The notes beneath the pieces are model-generated. The model made no database searches and was not told the DNA's origin. It saw nothing but the letters and a program-made list of their open reading frames with translations. 6,762 nt of DNA. It comes from CALGLS01 sp045105695 (GTDB lineage Bacteria; Bacteroidota; Bacteroidia; Chitinophagales; Saprospiraceae). Location of the stretch: positions 1 to 6,762 of the forward strand of contig JBGCDT010000525.1 of assembly GCA_045105695.1 (NCBI GenBank), given 5' to 3'. Below are positions 1 through 6,066 of this stretch, one piece after another (positions within the stretch are counted from its first letter, which is position 1; the number at the start of each line of letters is the position of its first letter). A program made the position numbers and the translations under genes.

Positions 1-137
1 CCGTCAAAGGTCTCGTTAGCCATTGCTACGTTTACCTGAGTCTGCCCGACTGGACACTGTGCCTGTACTGTAGTCCCAAATAGGCTACATAGCATCAGAC
101 ACAAAGTCATAATTTTAGTAAAATTTGTTTTTTTCAT
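1..137 (-). CDS. Small or larger exported protein, N-terminal fragment (cut by window edge)
   Basis: Only the first 45 codons are visible; the frame is open to the window edge, so full length and function are unknown. The start is the ATG whose complement is at 135-137. The protein begins MKKTNFTKIM, continues with a hydrophobic stretch (TLCLMLCSLFG) and has a signal peptidase I-type site TVQA|QC after residue 26, so export by Sec is expected. The mature part opens CPVGQTQVNVAM. This loosely resembles the Cys-plus-beta-strand opening of extracellular beta-sandwich modules in Bacteroidota surface proteins, but too little is visible to assign a family. It lies 51 bp downstream of the 136-residue exported protein gene on the same strand, with no terminator-like hairpin between, so co-transcription is likely. 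Its start context is nearly identical to that gene's. Confidence 0.75.
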   Translation of the reverse strand, partial: MKKTNFTKIMTLCLMLCSLFGTTVQAQCPVGQTQVNVAMANETFD

Positions 138-147
138 GAGATTAAAA
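128..147 (-). repeat. Duplicated start-codon leader, copy 1
   Basis: Twenty bases, read on the plus strand as seven T, CATG, then AGATTAAAA, are identical to positions 590-609. On the minus strand the block includes the ATG of the truncated exported-protein gene, its first Lys codons and the nine bases upstream. The next bases are a run of T in this copy and A followed by T in the other. There is no Shine-Dalgarno sequence; the A/T-rich leader is typical for Bacteroidota. Confidence 0.7.
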
Positions 148-188
148 TTTTTCACGTTTTTTTAATTAACAATTTGACAACTTAATGA

Positions 189-599
189 TTAGTCAGCTAA
201 TAAAGCGACCATATCAGCCTGCCAAGTCTCATTTACTAGATTAGGATTACTAGCTTTTGATGCATCTACAGTAGATACGTATCCGAAGTAGATTGCATTA
301 GCAGCAGTCTGCCCAGCCTCAAGTTCAGATTTTACTGTTCTTAGGTAGAACAATCGGTAGTAACCTTCAGCGTCAGCAATTTGAGAAGGCGGATTGACCA
401 AATCGTAATTGGTTTGTATTTCTGTTTGTACTGTACTGATAGCATCATCGTTAGTTTGTAGCTCTACAGTAGTCTTGTCATTAGGAGCTGTAGGGTATAC
501 AGGACCAGCTGATAAAGACTGAGCGTTGACGCTTGTCAATCCGAGAAACAGAAATGCGGTCAATGTCAAAGACATTAGAATTTGCATTCTTTTTTTCAT
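189..599 (-). CDS. Small exported protein of unknown function (136 aa)
   Basis: I do not recognise the family. The start at 599 gives a standard signal peptide: a basic MKKR n-region, a hydrophobic core (LMSLTLTAFLFLGL) and a cleavage site SVNA|QS after residue 26. The mature protein is about 110 residues, has no cysteine, and is acidic and rich in Asn, Thr, Ala and Gln. It contains an aromatic patch, YYRLFYLRTV at residues 80-89, and otherwise looks like a small mixed-fold soluble domain. There is no lipobox Cys, no further membrane span and no T9SS C-terminal domain; the protein ends MVALLAD. It is therefore probably periplasmic or secreted. It is followed after 51 bp by a second exported-protein gene with the same leader, suggesting a two-gene transcript. 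Upstream lies a 1.26-kb gap, so its promoter is probably in that gap, but I could not pick one with confidence. The gene call is strong; the function is unknown. Confidence 0.85.
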   Translation of the reverse strand: MKKRMQILMSLTLTAFLFLGLTSVNAQSLSAGPVYPTAPNDKTTVELQTNDDAISTVQTEIQTNYDLVNPPSQIADAEGYYRLFYLRTVKSELEAGQTAANAIYFGYVSTVDASKASNPNLVNETWQADMVALLAD

Positions 600-609
600 G
601 AGATTAAAA
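590..609 (-). repeat. Duplicated start-codon leader, copy 2
   Basis: This is the second copy of the 20-base block at 128-147, in the same orientation and at the same position relative to the ATG (597-599). The two proteins diverge after the first MKK, so the identity is concentrated in the 5' leader and first codons. It may be a preserved translation-initiation region or the remnant of a local gene duplication. Confidence 0.7.
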
Positions 610-1015
610 ATTTTGGTTAAAAAATAAAGATTAAAAAAAGAGATTTATATAATTTCCTTTACAATGAATCAGGCATAGGATGCCCAGGTCAAAGTGTTAT
701 AACTTGTGATTTCCCTATGTTAAATTCTAGATTTAATCAAGGAAGATGAAATAAACTGCGAAGTCTTTTATTAGAGCTTTGAGCTAAGACTTTTCCAGTA
801 ATTTCATTGAGACATATTATTTAATTGATATAAAAGAGAGATTGGTAAGTAGTGTACAGATTTCAAATTCATGGATTAAATTTTCTATGTGCTTTAGATT
901 AAATTTCCTTATTTAAATCGAAAACGATAGTTTGCTATATTCTAGGGAAATAAGCATTAACAATTATAAAACTGTTGTTTTTTTTTAGAAGCAGGTGTTG
1001 TGAGGAGGTAAGATA

Positions 1016-1090
1016 ATGGGAGGAAAATGTAAAAAAATTTGTTTGCTTCTTTCTTTCGTTCTTGCTCTACAAATATACACTAAAGTATAG
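1016..1090 (+). CDS. Possible 24-residue hydrophobic peptide (doubtful)
   Basis: An ATG at 1016 opens a 24-codon frame ending in TAG at 1088-1090. The peptide starts MGGKCKK, followed by a hydrophobic segment ICLLLSFVLALQIY and ending TKV. It thus looks like a truncated signal peptide or a single-span membrane peptide. Unusually for Bacteroidota, a perfect Shine-Dalgarno-like AGGAGGT (1003-1009) sits six bases before the ATG. An inverted repeat (994-1005 with 1091-1104) flanks the frame and would cover part of that site. It could be a leader peptide, a toxin-like small membrane peptide, the broken 5' end of an old secreted-protein gene, or chance. It is the only plus-strand candidate in the window. 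Confidence 0.18.
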   Translation: MGGKCKKICLLLSFVLALQIYTKV

Positions 1091-1410
1091 CTTCACAACA
1101 TACCCCAAAGCTGGTAAATTTTTATATTATTTTTTACAACATTTGAAAGCATAATAAATTGTTTTGACTTGGTTTCGCATGTAATTAAAAAGAACTTTTG
1201 ATCTCTTTCCATACAAAGATTGGTTTCTTTGCTTTAATTTACTCTACAAAGGTAATGTTATATCTTACTCAGGTACATACCCAATAGTCTGTAATTATCA
1301 AATAGAACCTTTATCTTATATTAAACTTACAAAACACTCCTCATTATCCTTCTCACAAAAAACCGACTAATTCATAAGTTAATACAGAGTATTTATTTTG
1401 AATATAAAAA

Positions 1411-1493
1411 GAAAGCTGGGGAGCTAAGATGGGAAAATAATTGAAGTTGTTTTGATTAAAATAGCAGCAGCAAAATTTGTTCCCCAGGCTTTC
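1411..1493. repeat. Imperfect inverted repeat, 12-13 bp arms
   Basis: The left arm GAAAGCTGGGGA (1411-1422) matches the reverse complement of the right arm TCCCCAGGCTTTC (1481-1493) apart from one extra base in the right arm. The arms are among the most GC-rich short stretches of this gap and enclose 58 bp of AT-rich sequence. No transposase or target-site duplication is evident. Candidates are a structured RNA, a small decayed mobile element, or chance. Confidence 0.45.
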
Positions 1494-1657
1494 TACCATA
1501 GTTTTTGTTACTGTTTTCAATATTTATTTCGATCATGATTAAAATGCTAATCTAGTTCAAAATCTGCTCGTTCACATCGACGAGGATCATAACTATAAAC
1601 ATGACTATCAGAACTTTAAGTAGCATCTTTTTTTATTATAAATCTACTTGAATTATC

Positions 1658-1716
1658 TACACCTGTCTATACCCATATTACTGTATTTAAGATATTACAA
1701 TTTCAAGACAGGTGTA
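1658..1716. repeat. Perfect 11-bp inverted repeat with 37-bp spacer
   Basis: TACACCTGTCT at 1658-1668 is the exact reverse complement of AGACAGGTGTA at 1706-1716. The pairing stops sharply on both sides. The spacer is AT-rich. It lies about 150-200 bp past the stop codon of the large surface-protein gene, beyond the AT-only hairpin. It could be a regulator-binding palindrome with wide spacing, an RNA hairpin, or the ends of a tiny element. Confidence 0.5.
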
Positions 1717-1771
1717 TACTATAAGTGCCTTAGAGTTTTAAACATATTATTAAACACTTCTTTTAAAAAGC

Positions 1772-1798
1772 AATAAAATAAAACAGTATTATTTTATT
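1772..1798 (-). terminator. Candidate AT-only hairpin downstream of large gene
   Basis: AATAAAATAA (1772-1781) pairs perfectly with TTATTTTATT (1789-1798) around a 7-base loop. It begins 65 bp past the stop codon of the 1268-residue protein gene, and the minus-strand transcript continues into a T-rich stretch. The stem has no G or C, so it would be a weak terminator, and it could work in either direction. No better terminator was seen between 1864 and 1600. Confidence 0.3.
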
Positions 1799-1863
1799 TT
1801 CAACTCTGTCACAATTCTTTAAATATTCAAAAAAGGCTACGAAATAAGATTCATTAAACTTAT

Positions 1864-4800
1864 TTAATCAACTACCATTAATTTTTTACTTAATATTAAC
1901 TCCGAATCTGGCAATAACACCTGGCAAAAATAAACACCCGTGAAGGGACAATCACTTCTATCTAAATAAATGCTATTCTCCCCTAGCTTTAGATCCACCA
2001 TCACACTCTTTAACAGTCTCCCATTCCGGTCAATTAATTCCATTTTAGCAGATCCTTCTTCACTTGAAGTAATCATTATATTCGTATAACTTTTAAATGG
2101 ATTGGGATAATTACTAATACTAGCTTCTATTTCATCAACGACATCAGAGTTCTCAGATACTATACTTATTTCATCTTGAAAATAATGTAATACTTTCAAC
2201 TCTTCGACTTCATCAATTTGATTATTAGCGTAAGCGATCGCTTCCGTAACATTAGAATGAATTCTCAGTGCTTCTCTAAGTAAACCAACTGATTTAGCAG
2301 TACATCTTAATCGAAAGAATTCAGTTTCATCACCTAGCCTTTCCTCGTGAAAGTTAGCCCATTGCGTAGTTATTAATCCTTTCTTTAATTGACTAAATCC
2401 AAAGTCATCTTTTCCTACTTTACTTTGTTTTAAATCATCGCTTGAAACGATTTCTACATATTCCAATAAATTAGTATCTAATTCTATCGTAAACTGATAT
2501 GCCATTAAATCACAACTTGTTTTTGCTTTGAAAACAATTTCAACTAATTCATCTTCCTTAAATTCCTTATTCTCAAATTCAAAAACCAACGCTGATTTAG
2601 CGTCGCGCTCTTCTATTTCTAAAAATGAATTTGGGTTTGCGTTCCCATTTACATCTCCAATTTTCACAGCCATAAAATCAAGACTGGCTTGATCACTTGT
2701 CAAACTCTCGATAAAAATACTTTCAGGGAAATAAGAACTAAATGGATTAGAAGTATTAGGAAAAACAAAATTAGCATCAATGAACCTCCAGGAGGTATTA
2801 TTTTTAAATGTAGTGTCAACATTTAAGATTAGTTTTTTCAGCAGTACCATATCAAAAGTAGATATACCTCCTGAGTGATTCACGTCAGCAGCTATTAATT
2901 TATAGGGATCTGTTATTGGAGATATTTCCAAAATATGCTTACCCATCAATACTAGATCCCACGAAGACACTCCGTTAGTGCTATTCTTGTTATTGTAAGG
3001 TTGAACTTCAAAAGTCTCGCCTTCCTCCGCTCCATTAAAGGAATAAATTCCATTTTCATCAGTGTATACCAAAGTAGTCTCCTCCGCCCCTATTATCTGA
3101 ACTTCTGCATCACTCATAGGGACTCCTTGAGGTGTTAAAACCAGACCACTCAATTCGTAGTTTTGACCACAGAAATTTTGATTGTCCTGAACCTCTACAA
3201 TTGTTGTACAAGTTGAAATATTTCCTGATTCGTCTTTTACTGTTAACGTCACTGATTGATCTCCAACACTAGTGCAATCAAATACAGATGGAGAGACAGT
3301 TAGCAAAAGATTTTCGGGAGCAGTACAATTATCGTAACTTCCGTAGTTTATCATTTCTGGCTCCAGCGTAAATATGCTATTTGAATTTAAAGAAACAGAA
3401 AGTCCAGATAAACAAATTGCTGTTGGACCAAGGCCATCCTCCACTGTCAATTCCATCGTTTCTGTAGTAACATTTCCGCAATCATCATTCGCCGTAAAAG
3501 TAATGTTATAAACTCCGATTGGATAACTACCACTAGCATTGGCACCTCCGCTAATTGCATATGGTGAATCATTCGTAATAACAACATTAGGATTACAATC
3601 TATTGCTGTTGCTGATTCTACTATTATGAAATCACTACCACAATCCGTTGCCTGACTAAAGGCAGTCTGTGATGTGGGAACTGACAGGACAGGCGCCACA
3701 TCGTCGGTGATAGTAATCACTTGCGTATGAGTGTAATATCCATCTGTAGAACCACTGTTAGGAACATATGTACACCAGTCTATAACAACCCAATTACGTA
3801 AGATAGTATAACAAGCTGGAGCTGCCGTATTGAATACATCATCAGTATAAGTATAATCAATCGACTCACAATCATCACCAGTAATTATTGGCTCTCCCGC
3901 AGCCGTAGGATTAGTCTCAATGATACCACATTCGGAAGAAGAGAAATTAGCTGGAAAGCTAACATCAACAGGAGTGTTATCTTCAATAATTATGTTTTGA
4001 GTACAACTCGTACTATGCCCAGCTACATCGATTACGATCCACGTTCTTGTTACATTCCCAATTCCACAGTTATTAATATTTTCTTCATCAGTATAAAACA
4101 AAGTGTCTATCCCACAATTATCAAAAACAGTTGGTTCTCCTGTAAGAGTAATGTTAGAAACATCATCTGTGCATTCCAACGTCACCTCCGATGGGCAACT
4201 AATTAAAGCAGGAATATTATCATGAACTGTTACAGTAGCTATACAATCATTATAATTACCAGACGTATCAAAAATTCTGAAAGTAACTGATATTGGACCA
4301 TTACTAACATCAGCACAATCAAACGTAACAAAAGCCCCGAATGGCATTCCGGAGCGTTTAGCTTGATAATTATCAATTTGACAATTGTCAAAACTGCCAT
4401 CATCAAAAGTAATGGCCGGAACAGTTGCTGATCCGCCTGTTGATATATTTATGGACAAGGCTGTTTTGCAAATATTCACTGGTGCTATGTCATCGACAAC
4501 CGTTACTTGAATTTGACAATTACTTATATTTCCACAATCATCTTCTGCGGAGTAAGTTACTTGATGTGTACCTACAGGAACATTATAGAAAGGTCCTGTT
4601 CCAGAACCATATTGCCAGGATACAGAAATTTCAAAATCAGAGCAGTCATCCGTTGCTGTAGCTGTTGGTAAGAGAACAGTAGCACCACATGAAATAACAG
4701 AAGCAGAAACTGTAAAGTCAGAAGGACAAAAGATCTCAGGAGCAGTAGTATCTTTTACTTTAATGATCTGCCCGTGCGTGATAATTACTCCTGTACACCA

Positions 4801-5670
4801 GTCGGCTGCTGTCCACGTGCGTATAATGTTATAAGTATTATTCCCACAAGAATTAAGTGTCAAATCAGAATAAGAAACAGTTAATTCGCAGGCATCATCA
4901 TTCACAACTTCAGCGCCGAATATCGTAGGTTTTCCTGTCAAAGAAAGATCAAGTGGACTTTGGCTACAATCCAAAAATGGTTGCTGAAGTCCATCTCTAT
5001 TTTCTGGAAAGACCACATCATCAAGCGATGCTCTACGTAAGTAGATATTTTGTACGCAAGTGTCCGTCAATCCTCCTGCATCACTAACCCACCATTTTCG
5101 CTCTATTCGGGCAGTGATATTAATACCGTCCTGAATTGAAGTACAAGGAAGATTTACATAAGTATCTGAGTATGTAAAGTCATTGTTAGAAAAAACAGAA
5201 CAATTATCAGTTGCAGTTGGATATCCAGCTACTTCTGGTGTAGGATTTAAATTACACGTAATCACTGTATCCGTACAAGAAATCTGAGGATAAGCATAAT
5301 CCATTACTTCCACATTAGACCAGCAGAAATTACCACTAACATTGTTTACGACTTTTGCTTCAAGCACATATCCGATATGACTACAGTTCAGCAGGTTTCC
5401 GATGTTCTGGCTGTTCCAATATATGTTTACCGTGAAATCGTTTGGATCACAATCAGGGTCTATTAACAAAGAAGCAGGATTAATCAATGCTTCTCCAGAT
5501 TGATTGAGAGAAACACTATAAGTACCTGTACAAGCAAGAGTGCATTGAGCATTGGCAGATGAGAAGGCGAGAGAGCAAAGCGACCAAATAAAAAACAAGG
5601 CTAAGTACGGAACCGATGTCCACTTAGACTCTGATGATTTAGATGATGTTGTAAGCAAATGCTTCCGCAT
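1864..5670 (-). CDS. Giant secreted Cys-rich HYR-like/dockerin/cohesin protein with T9SS type A sorting domain
   Basis: This 1268-residue protein is predicted to be exported by Sec and then across the outer membrane by the type IX system, acting as a surface adhesin or scaffold. Domains in order: signal peptide 1-41 (20-residue polar n-region, cleavage ANA|QC); a Cys-rich opening domain 43-128; eight Ig/HYR-like domains 129-831 with recurrent DNC, DDCGN and VxDxxAP motifs; a carboxypeptidase-regulatory-like domain about 838-892; a dockerin-like domain about 894-1012 with Ca-loop residues N894/N896/T898/D905 and D929/N931/S933/D940, then a degenerate DVNGN (1006-1010); a cohesin-like domain about 1025-1165; and a T9SS type A C-terminal domain 1183-1268 opening ISNYPNPF and ending KKLMVVD. 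Residues 43-834 contain 40 cysteines, pointing to disulfide bonding. The start at 5670 is the first Met after an in-frame TAA (5680-5682). No enzymatic domain is visible; the ligand is unknown. Confidence 0.93.
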   Translation of the reverse strand: MRKHLLTTSSKSSESKWTSVPYLALFFIWSLCSLAFSSANAQCTLACTGTYSVSLNQSGEALINPASLLIDPDCDPNDFTVNIYWNSQNIGNLLNCSHIGYVLEAKVVNNVSGNFCWSNVEVMDYAYPQISCTDTVITCNLNPTPEVAGYPTATDNCSVFSNNDFTYSDTYVNLPCTSIQDGINITARIERKWWVSDAGGLTDTCVQNIYLRRASLDDVVFPENRDGLQQPFLDCSQSPLDLSLTGKPTIFGAEVVNDDACELTVSYSDLTLNSCGNNTYNIIRTWTAADWCTGVIITHGQIIKVKDTTAPEIFCPSDFTVSASVISCGATVLLPTATATDDCSDFEISVSWQYGSGTGPFYNVPVGTHQVTYSAEDDCGNISNCQIQVTVVDDIAPVNICKTALSINISTGGSATVPAITFDDGSFDNCQIDNYQAKRSGMPFGAFVTFDCADVSNGPISVTFRIFDTSGNYNDCIATVTVHDNIPALISCPSEVTLECTDDVSNITLTGEPTVFDNCGIDTLFYTDEENINNCGIGNVTRTWIVIDVAGHSTSCTQNIIIEDNTPVDVSFPANFSSSECGIIETNPTAAGEPIITGDDCESIDYTYTDDVFNTAAPACYTILRNWVVIDWCTYVPNSGSTDGYYTHTQVITITDDVAPVLSVPTSQTAFSQATDCGSDFIIVESATAIDCNPNVVITNDSPYAISGGANASGSYPIGVYNITFTANDDCGNVTTETMELTVEDGLGPTAICLSGLSVSLNSNSIFTLEPEMINYGSYDNCTAPENLLLTVSPSVFDCTSVGDQSVTLTVKDESGNISTCTTIVEVQDNQNFCGQNYELSGLVLTPQGVPMSDAEVQIIGAEETTLVYTDENGIYSFNGAEEGETFEVQPYNNKNSTNGVSSWDLVLMGKHILEISPITDPYKLIAADVNHSGGISTFDMVLLKKLILNVDTTFKNNTSWRFIDANFVFPNTSNPFSSYFPESIFIESLTSDQASLDFMAVKIGDVNGNANPNSFLEIEERDAKSALVFEFENKEFKEDELVEIVFKAKTSCDLMAYQFTIELDTNLLEYVEIVSSDDLKQSKVGKDDFGFSQLKKGLITTQWANFHEERLGDETEFFRLRCTAKSVGLLREALRIHSNVTEAIAYANNQIDEVEELKVLHYFQDEISIVSENSDVVDEIEASISNYPNPFKSYTNIMITSSEEGSAKMELIDRNGRLLKSVMVDLKLGENSIYLDRSDCPFTGVYFCQVLLPDSELILSKKLMVVD
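3178..5286 (-). repeat. Two tandem copies of a four-domain Ig/HYR-like block inside the large protein
   Basis: Residues 129-487 (bases 5286-4210) and 488-831 (4209-3178) carry the same order of four domain types. Landmarks repeat in register: ISCTDT/ISCPSE, TCVQNI/SCTQNI, VVFPEN/VSFPAN, RTWTAADWCT/RNWVVIDWCT, THGQ/THTQ, EDDCGN/NDDCGN, DGSFDNC/YGSYDNC and a closing VxDN. Cysteine counts per domain are 5-4-5-4 in the first copy and 5-4-3-4 in the second. The copies are diverged, so the duplication is not recent. Confidence 0.8.
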
Positions 5671-5694
5671 ATATTTTGATTACAGCTTTCGCTT

Positions 5695-5715
5695 AAATCG
5701 TTGGAGGAACGATTT
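5695..5715 (-). promoter_or_regulatory. Leader hairpin upstream of the large gene
   Basis: AAATCGTT (5695-5702) and AACGATTT (5708-5715) form a perfect 8-bp stem around a 5-base loop, 24 bp before the start codon at 5670. In the minus-strand mRNA the loop reads CCUCC; on the plus strand it reads GGAGG and the stem is followed by extra T. It may stabilise the mRNA 5' end or affect initiation. It could also be a protein-binding palindrome in the promoter region, or a weak plus-strand terminator with no gene to serve. Confidence 0.45.
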
Positions 5716-5960
5716 TTAGTTAAAGGTGACATAAAAGCGGAGGAAAGAGAAAAAGGAGGGTAGCAGGTTTTTCTACTGCTATTATGATGTAAAAGTACAT
5801 GAATTCAAAGGGCTTCTCAATACCAGCTAGACGGTAATATAGATATGCTCAAAAAATACAATTTGTACTAAACTATTAACCATAGGGAAAGACATCCTAA
5901 AACCTAACAATACTTCTACAGATGAATTGGATTTATTAAATAATGGTATAGAACCTACCT

Positions 5961-6001
5961 AAACAAGAGAAGCCCCCTCCCGACTTTGCCGGGAAGAGGC
6001 C
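5961..6001 (-). terminator. Intrinsic terminator of the PorP/SprF-like gene
   Basis: A stem of about 14 pairs is formed between 5988-6001 and 5971-5984 with a 3-base loop. In the minus-strand transcript the GC-rich hairpin is followed by a U-rich tail (TCTCTTGTTT). Several pairs are G-U wobbles only in the minus-strand RNA and would be A-C mismatches in plus-strand RNA, which fixes the working strand. It starts 66 bases after the stop codon at 6067-6069. Confidence 0.8.
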
Positions 6002-6066
6002 ATCCCAAAAACCAATTGTTAAAGGACTTCTTCAATATCTTGAAAGCTCATCAGAGGAGCGATATT

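Larger units (their letters stand above)
600..1863. other. 1264-bp gene-poor gap with inverted repeats
   Basis: No open frame of 60 codons or more and no recognisable tRNA, rRNA or mobile-element gene was found here. The region is strongly AT-rich. It holds a small hairpin at 761-792 (arms AAGTCTT and AAGACTT, with an inner AGCT/AGCT pair), a 24-codon open frame with a Shine-Dalgarno-like site at 1016-1090, and inverted repeats at 1411-1493 and 1658-1716. It also has an AT-only hairpin at 1772-1798 and two short minus-strand open frames near 1353-1499 and 1552-1669. The promoter of the small exported-protein genes and the 3' end of the large surface-protein transcript should lie here. Otherwise it could be decayed coding sequence or a non-coding RNA locus. 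Confidence 0.6.
5671..6066. other. 396-bp gap between PorP/SprF-like gene and large gene
   Basis: The gap holds the terminator of the upstream gene at 5961-6001 and a leader hairpin at 5695-5715. A weak 6-bp hairpin (TAGCAG/CTGCTA, 5761-5781) also lies here. The promoter of the large gene is expected in this stretch, but I saw no clean Bacteroidota-type TAnnTTTG element on the minus strand. The terminator suggests the two flanking genes are separate transcription units despite sharing a strand. Confidence 0.6.

Noticed and set aside
710..723. TTTCCCTATGTTAA resembling the inverse of TTAACCATAGGGAAA at 5876-5890
   Set aside because: One short match with an indel across 5 kb of AT-rich DNA; no sign of flanking similarity, so probably chance.
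1247..1254. Minus-strand TACCTTTG, a match to the Bacteroidota -7 promoter element
   Set aside because: No TTG element at suitable spacing upstream, and it is about 650 bp from the nearest gene start.
3997..4206. 69-codon plus-strand open frame inside the large gene
   Set aside because: It lies antisense within the well-supported 1268-residue coding region, has no recognisable features, and is explained as a shadow frame.
4425..4661. 78-codon plus-strand open frame inside the large gene
   Set aside because: Antisense shadow of the Ig/HYR-like repeat coding sequence; the apparent protein has no domain or signal peptide pattern consistent with a gene.
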